DNA from: Apostichopus japonicus
Taxonomy: Eukaryota > Echinodermata > Holothuroidea > Aspidochirotida > Stichopodidae
NCBI RefSeq assembly: GCF_037975245.1
Contig: NC_092577.1
Coordinates: 25,047,398 to 25,107,397 of the forward strand
Direction: 5' to 3'
Length of the DNA stretch: 60,000 nucleotides
This document shows, piece after piece, positions 47,574-56,946 of the stretch (the first letter of the stretch is position 1; every line of letters starts with the position of its first letter). Both the position numbers and the translations under genes were made by a program. Under the pieces are notes generated by a model that did no database searches, was not told the origin of the DNA, and worked only from the letters and a program-made list of their open reading frames with translations.

Positions 47574-50500
47574 ATGGCCCATACATTCTCAGTTGCCACT
47601 TTGAACGTGAATGGCATGAGGGATCATCGCAAGCGCAGTCGCATTTTCCAATATTGTAAATCAATGGAGGTCGACTGCGTTTGCCTGCAAGAAACACATA
47701 TTTTGGAAGAAGATGTCCCTCTATGGGCTTATGAGTGGGGTGGTGAGCTGCATGCTTCGTTTGGTTCGTCTTCATCCTGTGGCACTGTCATCCTTCTGTC
47801 AGCTCGTCAGGCGGGTTGTGCCACTAGGGTGGAGACGGATCACGAGGGCCGATTGGTTTGCATTCTATTCAAGTATCCACAGGGTAACATCGCCATTTGC
47901 AATGTGTATGCTCCCAATCGGCCTTCTGCTAGACGAGATTTTTTTAACACGCTGCCTTCCTTTGTTCCTGGTAGTGCGCCGTGTGTCATGGTCGGAGACT
48001 TTAACTGTGTCCCAGACTCGGGTCTTGACAGACTCGGAACTTCTGTGTCTGCAAGTCCCGACGCTGGGATCACAGAATTGGACAGATTCACTTCGGCACA
48101 CCTTTTAGCCGATGTCTGGAGGCATATGCACCCGTGTAGTACGGTGTATACGTGGGTGAGGCCTAACGGAGAAGATGCCTCCAGGATAGATCGAGTGTAT
48201 GCGCCCGTAAGTTTTACATTTTCGGGTTGCGAGACGCTCAGCTGTCCGCTCTCTGACCATGACACTGTAGTAGCACGTTTTGTTTTGCCTTCCATTTTCC
48301 CCATCGGGCGGGGCCTATGGAAGCTTAACTGTCGGATTCTTGGCGAGGCAGAGTTCCGCCAGGGTTTCGAGACCAGGTACAAAGGATGGCAAACATTGAA
48401 GCCGGCCTTTGCTTCTATATCCCAATGGTGGGATGAGGTCAAGTTGCGCATCAAACACTACGCAATTCAGTATTGCGTGACCCGCGCACGGCGTCGAAGA
48501 GAAAAATTCTCGAAGCTGTGCGCGGAGGTGAAGTTTGGCGACCCTTTGGCTGTCATCGCTTTGCAGACTTATCTCGATGAAAAGTACCACGGTGCCCGCG
48601 TCAGGGCCCGTGTCGAAGCGGTGGAAGCCGAGGAGCGCCCTTCACTGAGGTTTTACCAGTCCGTTAGCTCATCGGCAGGTGACAGACGCGTCCCGTCTGT
48701 ACGCGCTACTGATGGGACCGTGGTTAGTGACCCTCACGGCATTGTCCGCGTATATAAAGAGTACTATTCGAGTTTGTTTACGCGTGGCAATGTCGACTTG
48801 TCGGCACAGGCCGATTTATTGAGGGGAATCTCAAAAACCGTTCCCCACGATGTCAATGATATTTTGGGGGGCGAAATAACCACTGTTGAGCTTTGGAAGG
48901 CGCTTTCGAAGATGAAGAATGGCAAGTCCCCGGGTTCGGACGGGCTTCCGAGGGAGTTCTACCGAACCTTCTGGGCAATAATAGGACCCGACATCAGAGC
49001 CGTCTTCGAAGACGCCTTCCAAAACGGACTGTTAAACGAAAGTCAACGTCTGGGCATGATTACTTTGCTGCCAAAGTCTGGGGACCCCTTGGATCCCCAT
49101 AACAAGCGTCCGATCACCTTGTTAAATGTGGACTACAAGTTGCTGGCTAAGGCCTTGTGCAACCGCCTTGCACTGGCTATGCCGCATCTTGTTGGTGATC
49201 TCCAGACTTGTGCAGTGAAGGGTCATTGCATCCAGCAGAACTTGTGGTTGATGCGCGACTTGACCGACTTTGTTATTGAGCGTGATCTGCCATGTGCATT
49301 GGTGTCTCTAGACCAGCAGAAGGCCTTTGACATGGTGGATCGCGGTTTTTTAATGAATGTATTGGAGACGTTTCAGTTGCACCCAAATTTTCGTAAATGG
49401 ATTTCTGTTTTGTATGAACAAAGTTTCAGTTCTGTTATCGTAAATGGGTTTTGTTCGGAGGTTTTTAACGTAGAGAGGGGGGTGCGCCAGGGGTGCCCTC
49501 TGTCTCCATTACTTTATGTTTTGTTTAGCGAGTCCCTCTCTCGTCTTTTGGAAAGGGACTCCAAACTTGTTCCATTCGTTGTGCCAGGGGGTGCCAAAGT
49601 GAAATGCGCTCAATATGCAGATGACGTGACATGTATTGTTTCGAGTCTCGGCTCCTTTCGCGCACTCTCGCAGGATCTATCTATTTTTGAGAGAGCTACC
49701 GGGGCGAAGTTGAATCCAGAAAAGACAAAGGGCCTTCGTCTTGGTAGCTGGAGATACAGAAACTTACCATTCGGTGCGTCGTGGTCGGATCAGAATATCA
49801 AAATTAATGGTATATGGTTCGGCTACGATGCACCTTGTGATGTCACCTGGAACGAGAGGGCTGAGGTATTTCAGAGCAGACTCGAAACCTTTGGCACCCG
49901 CTGGCTTTCGATCTTGGGGAAAGTCACTGTTATTAATCGTTTCGTTTCGCCCATCTTGTGGTACCCTGGCGCGGTGTACCCTATTCCGCGTCGCGTCCTG
50001 GTACGGTTGGAGAGGGCGATTTTTTCATTCATATGGTCCGGTGGTACAGAGCTTGTCAAGAGGGCGGTATTGTACCAAAAACTGGAGAAGGGGGGACTAG
50101 GGGTGGTTCATCTGGGAAGTAAATTGACCTTTTTGTTATTTAAGCAGTTGTTTGTAGCGGTAACTGACCCAGGGTTGCCTTGTTCATATTTTGTACGTTT
50201 TTGGGGCGGTTTGCACCTGCGTCGATGGGTCCCGGCGCTGTTTAGCAACAGAGAACCGCATAGTAGTACTCCAAACAGGGTGGTGCGTGTCATCTGCTCC
50301 GCTCTGATTGAGTTGCCCCCTGTTGACCTGTCACAGCCGGCCCTCGTTCACAGTTCGTTGAGGGATAAGGCCTTGAATGCAACTTTTGTGCAGGGACGTC
50401 ATTCTGCCGAAGTATGGCGTTCGGTGCATTCAAAGCTGAATGGTTACAGGCTCCGTGATCTCGCATGGAGAGTTGCACACGGTGCCTTGGTGACCAACCT

Positions 50501-50966
50501 AAAAAGATATCATTGGCGATTGGGTGATGGACTGTGCCCTAGGACCGGCTGTGACAGCTTAGAGAGTACTGCTCATGTTTTTTGGCATTGTTACTTTGTA
50601 GTAAACTTATGGGAGTGGTTCCAGACCTGGACCGACCGTGTTACGGGAGACCGTTCATGGTCGGTAGGGCAGGGCTTTATTTTATATGGGGTAGACCCTC
50701 CAGTTTGTTCGGTAGCTGTGTTGCACCGCATCATTTTTGTTTGCTCTATTGTAAAAAAACATGTTTGGCGGAATAGGTGTAATTTGGTTTTTAGGGGGAA
50801 ATTTGCCAGTTGGCAGGCAGTCCTGGAGTCGGTGAAGTCCGACATTCGCCTTCAGATTGAAGGCGATTTTCGCCGTTTATCTGGGGCTGCCTTTTTTGGA
50901 CGCTGGTGTGCTGGGGAGGGGTTTTTCGTTTCGCTGCGTGCGGGTCGTCCTTCTGTACGTTTTTGA
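47574..50966 (+). CDS. LINE ORF2 protein: AP endonuclease plus reverse transcriptase (1130 aa)
   Basis: It nicks the target and copies LINE RNA there. ATG 47574 gives MAHTFSVATLNVNGMRDH; the frame is open six codons earlier, without ATG. The endonuclease shows LNVNG (residues 10-14), CLQETH with catalytic Glu40, GDFNCVPD and the late SDHDTVV. The RT shows MKNGKSPGSDGLPREFY, LLPKSGDPLDPHNKRPITLL, SLDQQKAFDMVD, GVRQGCPLSPLLYVLF and the catalytic box QYADD (YADD at residues 681-684). The C-terminus holds a zinc-knuckle-like CPRTGCDSLESTAHVFWHC. No RNase H domain was seen. The length is normal for the L1 superfamily and the frame has no break. It is in a different frame from ORF1 and starts 20 nt after its stop. 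Confidence 0.95.
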   Translation: MAHTFSVATLNVNGMRDHRKRSRIFQYCKSMEVDCVCLQETHILEEDVPLWAYEWGGELHASFGSSSSCGTVILLSARQAGCATRVETDHEGRLVCILFKYPQGNIAICNVYAPNRPSARRDFFNTLPSFVPGSAPCVMVGDFNCVPDSGLDRLGTSVSASPDAGITELDRFTSAHLLADVWRHMHPCSTVYTWVRPNGEDASRIDRVYAPVSFTFSGCETLSCPLSDHDTVVARFVLPSIFPIGRGLWKLNCRILGEAEFRQGFETRYKGWQTLKPAFASISQWWDEVKLRIKHYAIQYCVTRARRRREKFSKLCAEVKFGDPLAVIALQTYLDEKYHGARVRARVEAVEAEERPSLRFYQSVSSSAGDRRVPSVRATDGTVVSDPHGIVRVYKEYYSSLFTRGNVDLSAQADLLRGISKTVPHDVNDILGGEITTVELWKALSKMKNGKSPGSDGLPREFYRTFWAIIGPDIRAVFEDAFQNGLLNESQRLGMITLLPKSGDPLDPHNKRPITLLNVDYKLLAKALCNRLALAMPHLVGDLQTCAVKGHCIQQNLWLMRDLTDFVIERDLPCALVSLDQQKAFDMVDRGFLMNVLETFQLHPNFRKWISVLYEQSFSSVIVNGFCSEVFNVERGVRQGCPLSPLLYVLFSESLSRLLERDSKLVPFVVPGGAKVKCAQYADDVTCIVSSLGSFRALSQDLSIFERATGAKLNPEKTKGLRLGSWRYRNLPFGASWSDQNIKINGIWFGYDAPCDVTWNERAEVFQSRLETFGTRWLSILGKVTVINRFVSPILWYPGAVYPIPRRVLVRLERAIFSFIWSGGTELVKRAVLYQKLEKGGLGVVHLGSKLTFLLFKQLFVAVTDPGLPCSYFVRFWGGLHLRRWVPALFSNREPHSSTPNRVVRVICSALIELPPVDLSQPALVHSSLRDKALNATFVQGRHSAEVWRSVHSKLNGYRLRDLAWRVAHGALVTNLKRYHWRLGDGLCPRTGCDSLESTAHVFWHCYFVVNLWEWFQTWTDRVTGDRSWSVGQGFILYGVDPPVCSVAVLHRIIFVCSIVKKHVWRNRCNLVFRGKFASWQAVLESVKSDIRLQIEGDFRRLSGAAFFGRWCAGEGFFVSLRAGRPSVRF

Positions 50967-51129
50967 ATGTTTCAGTGGGGGGGGGGTTGGGCGTTTTGTC
51001 TCTGCATGTCGGCGGGCGCATGTTTTTTTGGCTCGCTAGACCTTAGTTTCGTTTGTCAGAATGGGATGGTTCGGTAGTGCCGTTTGGCCGTGACGTTTTG
51101 TATCCCGCATGGCGGGTCACGTAAAAAGC

Positions 51130-51143
51130 ACTCTGTGGTTTGT
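51130..51143 (+). repeat. Candidate target-site duplication, right of the full-length LINE
   Basis: actctgtggtttgt starts right after the LINE 3' end and pairs with 46212-46226. Confidence 0.65.
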
Positions 51144-51180
51144 TTTACGTTCAGAACTTTTCACAACTAGTGGGCTGTAC

Positions 51181-51269
51181 GCTTTTTACGTGACCCGCCA
51201 TGCGGGATACAAAACGTCACGGCCAAACGGCACTACCGAACCATCCCATTCTGACAACGAAACTCAGGT
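51181..51269 (-). mobile_element. Short 5'-truncated minus-strand copy of the same LINE's 3' end
   Basis: On the minus strand this is the last ~90 bp of the LINE 3' UTR ending at the same terminal word cacgtaaaaagc. ctgtac lies on each side (51175-51180 and 51270-51275), as expected of a target-site duplication. It therefore looks like an independent, heavily truncated insertion placed tail-to-tail with the full-length copy. Confidence 0.7.
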
Positions 51270-51320
51270 CTGTACAGTATAGGTTACAGTCGAGCTTTGC
51301 ATCAGGCGTAATAGCTTGAC

Positions 51321-51349
51321 CAGGGAGCTGCTACTCTAGCAGTTCCCTG
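51321..51349. repeat. Hairpin cagggagctgct / agcagttccctg
   Basis: 12-bp arms with one G-U pair and a 5-nt loop. Related in sequence to the hairpins at 30885 and 46141. Confidence 0.65.
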
Positions 51350-53114
51350 CTTTTAATCTTTTAGGCCTACATGGTGAGCAGTCGAAGTCCGGACTGTTCG
51401 GATGCCCTGGTTTCGTAGTTGATTCACTGATTTGGAAAGCTCTCCATGCTTTATGCTGTATCGAATATCATAAGTATAGAAGTACAGTAACCTAATGCTA
51501 TTTTACTGTACAAACCAGTGTATTCCAAACCTTTACAGATGCGCCAGTCTTGTACTAACCCGAGTAAAGTATTTGAAATATTGTAACCGAAGTCGCGAGT
51601 CGACATTCTTTCACAGCTCAAGAAACTAATAGTTATGAACTTTATGTCTGATACACACTGACTCGTGTCACAAAAAGACAAACGCGAATGAGTGAAAAAT
51701 TGATTGAAGTGATTACAACATTGGGTATCAAACGTATGGTCAAGTCCGTCATGTGTGAACAATTGGTATTTCAGCCAATTTAGGTATTAATTATACATAG
51801 ACACAGTCACAACCTACATTGTATTTTATATATAAATTTTAGTGATCAGGAGGGAAAGACAAAGCATTTTATGTCATATACCATATATTTAATTATTTTT
51901 GGACTCCTGGCAACGGGCCCTTTAGCCGATCACAGGGGAAAAGGGAAGGAAAATACGTTGCCATAAGGGGCGGCTCCACCCTCTTTAGAAAGGATTGGCA
52001 AAAAGTGACTAAGTACATGAACAATAAATTAATTCTTATTTCCATTGAAAAGTGACTTGCTGAGCATCGGCCGTCAAAGCCAAATTTTTTTTTTTATAAA
52101 TCACGTCAGTTTATTGCTTTCCAGCGTATTGTACTCCAGAATTGACTATCCTGCTTCTTGTTCCGAACGGCTCCCAACGAAATGCCAAAAAGTCGGAAAC
52201 GGGGTTGGGGTGGGTTACCCAGCCCCACCATGGGGTACCTCATCACGAATTACAACTCGAAACTTTAACTGAAATTGGATTGAATTAAAACAAAAATACT
52301 AGCTGTCTGCATGGATCATACTTATCTATACTATTGTGTGACCATATAGGCGTTCGGGCTCTAGTCAACCAGGAGAGACTGGGGGGGGGGATTTTTTTTT
52401 CTTGCCACAGAAATTTAATCATTGCCCGGAATTTCCTAGCACGGTTAATTAATTTCAAACTTCGACGGCAATGAAGGACAAAGAGAACCATATAGGCCTA
52501 TGCCTGACCATGGGCGGAGAAACAGGGGGTTGTGGGGTTAACCCCCCACTTTTTGAAGAGGGGGGTTGGCCCACACAATCAACACTCCTAGTTTTTGCCA
52601 GTAATGTTCTGTTATACTAGCCTATGTTATGTGCTGCAAATGGCAAAATAAATGAAATGATTAAATTTGAAATTGTTAAAGTCATTTCAACCTTTTACCT
52701 GGTACATGAACAATTAACGAAATGAAAGTGGGGTGTAGGCGGTTTGACATTATCTAACGCAACGTAGTCGCCAAGAACCTGAAGTACTTTTAAGGGAGGG
52801 CCCGAGGAACATGAACTTATAGCATGCTCCTCATGGTGAAACAATTCTGAAACCAAAATCTGAAGTCGTCTAAAATCAGACAAAGTGCGAAGTTAAAGAT
52901 ATCTTTAAATGTTAATTAAACTCTTAAAATAAATTAAATGTTATATTTGAATATATTTTATGTAAAGAAAAAACTTTTTTTCCCCTCCATTTATTGATAA
53001 CTTCAGTCAAATTAACAGACTTCATATTTTCATACTATAGATGCTTGAGATTAAATAAACGTCATAACAAAATAACACTTGTTCTCATTAAACAGCACAA
53101 TTGATCGAACGAGA
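51350..53114. other. Noncoding stretch
   Basis: AT-rich with no gene recognised. A G-rich patch lies at 52381-52390. The segment 52508-52570 (catgggcgg, aggggg, ccccccact) looks like the end of an old DNA element without a visible mate. Confidence 0.5.
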
Positions 53115-53950
53115 TTAATGGAAAAGAGAATCACATGTCCTAAAGGCTTGTTTAAGCTGCATAAAGTTAACCTTACTTTTACTACGATATCGATGTTGTG
53201 TCAACTCTTTTACACTTATTGTAAACTTAAATTTATAGAAGAAATCCTCTACAACAGGAATACATTTATTCAATTTACATTGAAAGATGAAGTGCTTCAT
53301 ATATAAAATAAGAAAATTGTATGGGTGAGCTACATCAACACCGAAACCAAGAAGGATATCCTTCTTGGAGAAGAAAAATTGCTTATTTAATAACATAGCC
53401 TCAACCCCTAAAATAAAGGTGGATGTCACACTACACTTCCAGAACAGATGTTCTATACTTTCAATATGCGTATCGCAAAAGGTACAGTTTGGAGAGTCGG
53501 ATTTTCCGATGATATGAAGAAGTTTATTGGTCCCAATATATTGGATATTGGATTTGATTCGGAAACTGTTGCCCAAGGTATACTGTGGAATCTATTCCAA
53601 TCGTCAGTCGTCAAACACATTAGCCCATTTACGGCTGGCGGTAGGTATCTGCGCGTCTTTATCTAAATATCGGGAATAAACACACTGGGAAGTACAGTTG
53701 GAATGTAAGACCTTATCCAGCCAAATCTCATTGCAATTGGGGAAATTACAATTCTGAACATTATCTCGACGCCACTCCAAAGGAATCGCATTAGTTAAAC
53801 CAGTATAGATAGTGAAAGGAAACATTGGAAGATTAAATTTAGTACCAAAAAAGTGGAAGGTTAAGGGTCTCCCGTTTTCGCCGTAAAGATCTCTCACAAT
53901 TTGGTTGTTGATACATTTTTGTCGAATAATTCTTACATTCGTATTACCGT
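53115..53950 (-). mobile_element. 5'-truncated LINE fragment (L1/Tx1-like ORF2 C-terminus)
   Basis: Minus-strand frames carry LYGENGRPLTFHFFGTKFN then YTGLTNAIPLEWRR (53604-53897), and after two in-frame stops near 53585-53600 the same frame continues with NKLLHIIGKSDSPNCTFCDT then HIESIEHLFWKC (53115-53576). The CxFC ... IEHLFW.C block is the zinc-knuckle-like end found in L1-superfamily ORF2. Its sequence differs from the Tx1-like copies at 46-51 kb, so it is a separate, older family. Confidence 0.75.
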
Positions 53951-54520
53951 AGTTATCAGTTGGATTATTAAAGATATTTCACAGCAAGCCTTAAAGGAGA
54001 AATAAACCATAGTTTTTTTTCCATCCATTCTTACGTTTTGACAGATGGTCTTCCAGTAAAAGCAATAAAAAGACATAAAAATCCCTTCTTTGAGATGAAA
54101 AAACGATTTGAATGTCGTTCATGTGTCGCGCCATTTTGTTTGAATGGAGCCAGTTCCGTGACGAAAGCCAGCCACATGCACTGATCTGTACACACATGGC
54201 GTATTTTAAGAAAAAAATAGTTGCCAATCCCTGAATTAATTAACATTGTACTTTCAACAATAGTAATGAATAAAATATAGATCAAAAAATAAATTGTCTT
54301 TATTGATCTGTATAAAAAACTTAAAAAGTGTTTAAAATTTATTATTTGTAACGAGTATTGGTAAAAATATTAATATTGGGATCATTTCAATGATTTGATT
54401 TTACCGTGTTTAGATTGCTTTCACCGCATACTGAGTCCTAGCGATAGCGTCACTTACATCCATCATCGCACTCCAAAAGTTAAATCATTTACTATCGATC
54501 AATTATCTTGAAAAAAGAAA
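53951..54520. other. Spacer upstream of the P2X7-like gene
   Basis: AT-rich with no coding motif. It would contain the promoter of the gene at 54521, but no clear TATA or initiator element could be assigned. Confidence 0.45.
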
Positions 54521-55924
54521 ATGGAAGCCTTTGGATTAGAAGCATATCTTTTCGAACCAGAATATTCAGAGGAAGAACTGAGACATCGAGAAGAGTTAAG
54601 CAAAGATTCACAGTCCGCGACTGTTTGTGATGTTGGCTCGAATTCCGTTGCAGATACGAGTACCAGTTCCGCGAGCCACTGCGAAGAATGGTGTCTGTGT
54701 GCACTCTGTTCGCCATTGGAAAGCGAAAAGGAGAGGGTTTGCTGCCATGGATTGTTCGCAGAAAAAGCTGTGTTGAACGCAGGAGAATGTCTAACCAATA
54801 GCCCTGAATTCTTTCAGATATGTTTGCAGCCAGTAAATTTAGAACTATGCTTTGTAAATTTCTTGAGGTACAAGAAGAAGGATCCTACGGCTGCTGAGAA
54901 CATGACGAACAGGTACTGTACACCAACTAGCATAGCAAGGCCCTAAACTTGTTATATACAATGTCAAAAAGAATGAAGTGTGGAAATCTTCATCATAATG
55001 AAACAAGTACACGTTTGAGTGATTTTGGTCCCCAACTTATCAGTGGATTATTTTGCTGACTCAATGTGGGAAGCCTTAAAGTGGCAAATAACACTTGAGT
55101 CCACGGTAGCAGGCTATTCTACCCCACCTTTATCACACTTCAGTCCAGATTTTGTTGATGTTAGTCTATATTGTAAGAGTTGTACAGTGTGGTTTTGCAG
55201 ATGATCAGATTTTGAGATGTAATAGTCACAGTGTCCGGTGATGAAACATTTACTGCGAGTCTGATTGAATTTCCTTCTTAAGCTGTTTGAACTCAGTTGG
55301 TGCACACTGAACACTACAATATTTCTGTTACTGTACAGCATGTTTAAGAGCACACCCATGTAACATTCTACACTTTTGGCATTGAAAAGTATATGTGTGT
55401 GTATGTGTCAATTTGTCCATTGCAGTAAAGTAGTAGCCTACATACTTGGTACTTTTTTGTTGATATGGTAGCCTAAGTTGCATTTGAGAAAATTTTTTCT
55501 ATAAGCCATCGGTACTCCCAAGAGTTCAATGCTTTGCCAAAGATAGCAACATTTCACATATATACCACTTTACGTACACATAAATTTTGCCAATCCATTA
55601 CTCTAATCCTTCAACTTTCCTCATGTCCCCCCCCCCACCCTCACCCTTCCCTTTCAAAGCCTTGAAATACCTTGATCAAGTACTACAGAAACAGCATGAA
55701 AATTAAAATTTTCATTTCTTGTTCTTTTCCTTTGCAGACAAAGACGTCTAATGGCATATAGACAGCTGGCTCTGTGGTCAAATTATTCTCTTCCTCTGGG
55801 TAAAGGTGTGAGGATTGTGCTCCCTTCATGCTGCGTTGGCGAAATAAGAAGCCATTTCCCTGAAGATTCCCATGAACAATACATTGGATTTAGGGAGGTT
55901 ACTGAGGCATTGCAATTAGAGTAA
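54521..55924 (+). CDS. P2X7-ballast-like protein, stand-alone, two exons (192 aa)
   Basis: Exon 1 is 54521-54912 and exon 2 is 55738-55924; the 825-nt intron runs from GTACTG to tttgcag and the phase joins in frame. The protein opens MEAFGLEAYLFEPEYSEEEL and has a cysteine cluster WCLCALC, then ERVCCHG and ECLTNSPEFFQICLQPVNLE. Exon 2 encodes RLMAYRQLALWSNY, then GVRIVLPSCCVGEIRSHFPE and YIGF, and ends at TAA. This is the motif order of the intracellular ballast domain of P2X7 receptors (WCxCxxC, ExxCC, YRQ, VLPSCxVxxIRxxFP), which binds zinc and guanine nucleotide in the mammalian receptor. No transmembrane or channel part is present. Many marine invertebrates have such channel-less homologues; their role is unknown. 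An AATAAA lies 107 nt after the stop. No defect was seen. Confidence 0.88.
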
Positions 55925-56030
55925 GAAATGAACTTTAACCGTTATTGACCGTTGCTTGGAAGGCTTCCTCTCAACTACTTTGTTCCTTTTATATGTATCT
56001 GTGTGGAGTTTGTTAAATAGTTTATGCATC

Positions 56031-56036
56031 AATAAA
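56031..56036 (+). promoter_or_regulatory. Polyadenylation signal of the P2X7-like gene
   Basis: AATAAA lies about 107 nt after the TAA stop of the gene, a usual distance for a short 3' UTR. Confidence 0.6.
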
Positions 56037-56230
56037 GATATATTGGTTTTTAGTCATCTCCCATTTTGGAATTTTCATTGTCAGTTTACCATAGGTGCCT
56101 TATGAAATGAAATGCTATGCCGTCGGTGATGATGACATTGAGAACTTGGCTGAAAAGAACTCTACAGACCAGCTTTATAAATGTACAAAATTCACCATCC
56201 ATGTTGGCTGTCAGAGAAAGACCTCCCTGG

Positions 56231-56456
56231 CAGGGCCGTAGCCAGAGTTGGATGTTTTGGGGGCACATAACTGATAAGTCATCGGCTTTTTGGGTGAGGG
56301 GTCTAAGGGGATGGGTGATTTTTGCTTGAATCTAAGGGGCTAATATACAAAATGGTGGACTTACTGACATAAGTTCAAATTCAACCAAACCTTTGGAAAA
56401 AATTGGGTGTGCACTTGCCCCCCCCCCCACCCCACCTTCCGGTGGCTACGTGCCTG
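56231..56456. mobile_element. 226-bp MITE with CAGGGCCGTAGCCA-type ends
   Basis: The left end cagggccgtagcca and the inverse of the right end, caggcacgtagcca, match at 12 of 14 positions. ctccctgg (56223-56230) and ctcctcgg (56457-56464) flank it, an imperfect 8-bp duplication. Its termini resemble those of the MITE at 14774. Confidence 0.55.
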
Positions 56457-56707
56457 CTCCTCGGACTGTTCAAGATATCTGGAAGCTGTATTCAACCTTT
56501 AATATTTTTTCCCAAAAGTTTGATACTAATCATGAACAGAAAAAGTACTTGAACAACAGTAAATTCTATCTCTCTATATATAAATATTTATTACACTTTT
56601 GTCAATGGTCTATCCTTAGAATGAAAGACACTACTGTACGTAGTTAAATAAAGACTTGACTGGACTGGCGTTTACTACAGTACATTGAAGCTGCTCTACT
56701 AATATCA

Positions 56708-56734
56708 GAAAGAAAGAAAGAAAGAAAGAAAGAG
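56708..56734 (+). repeat. GAAA microsatellite
   Basis: About six to seven units of gaaa occur in a row. Confidence 0.95.
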
Positions 56735-56946
56735 GGAATTTAGTACAAAATAAAATCCTCTCCATGCAGGTTATGTAAAAATGAGAGATCATTCACATCA
56801 TGTGAATTTCATCTTTGCACTTATGTAATGCAATAGGTTGAAGTCATTTAAATATGTACACTACAGTAGAAGAATAGATTAAAATGGCAAGGATATCCTA
56901 CATATTGCTGTAGAACACCCACACAAGTGCTTTGCCATGTACAAAA

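Larger units (their letters stand above)
46227..51129 (+). mobile_element. Full-length Tx1/L1-like LINE with two intact ORFs
   Basis: The 5' UTR is about 223 bp and its first part matches copies B and C (cgtggagtg...gacgtgttttcg). ORF1 and ORF2 follow with 20 nt between them, then a 3' UTR ending gggtcacgtaaaaagca, the same terminal word as in the shorter copies. There is no poly(A) tail. The clade call comes from the ORF1 zinc knuckles and the ORF2 RT block LLPKSGDPLDPHNKRPITLL, typical of the Tx1 branch of the L1 superfamily. Some Tx1 members are site-specific. It appears capable of retrotransposition; that is inference from intact frames. Confidence 0.9.
51038..51272. repeat. Near-perfect 92-bp inverted repeat with 51-nt loop
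   Basis: The left arm 51038-51129 (LINE 3' UTR) is the inverse of 51181-51272 with only about two differences (a T/G change and a one-base indel). The transcript would form a very stable stem. Confidence 0.93.

Noticed and set aside
47118-48454. Minus-strand frames of 154 and 204 codons
   Set aside because: They are antisense to LINE ORF1 and ORF2, and the plus-strand readings are full-length and motif-rich.
54499-54798. Minus-strand frame over the P2X7-like exon
   Set aside because: The plus-strand exon has the conserved cysteine motifs and a valid intron.
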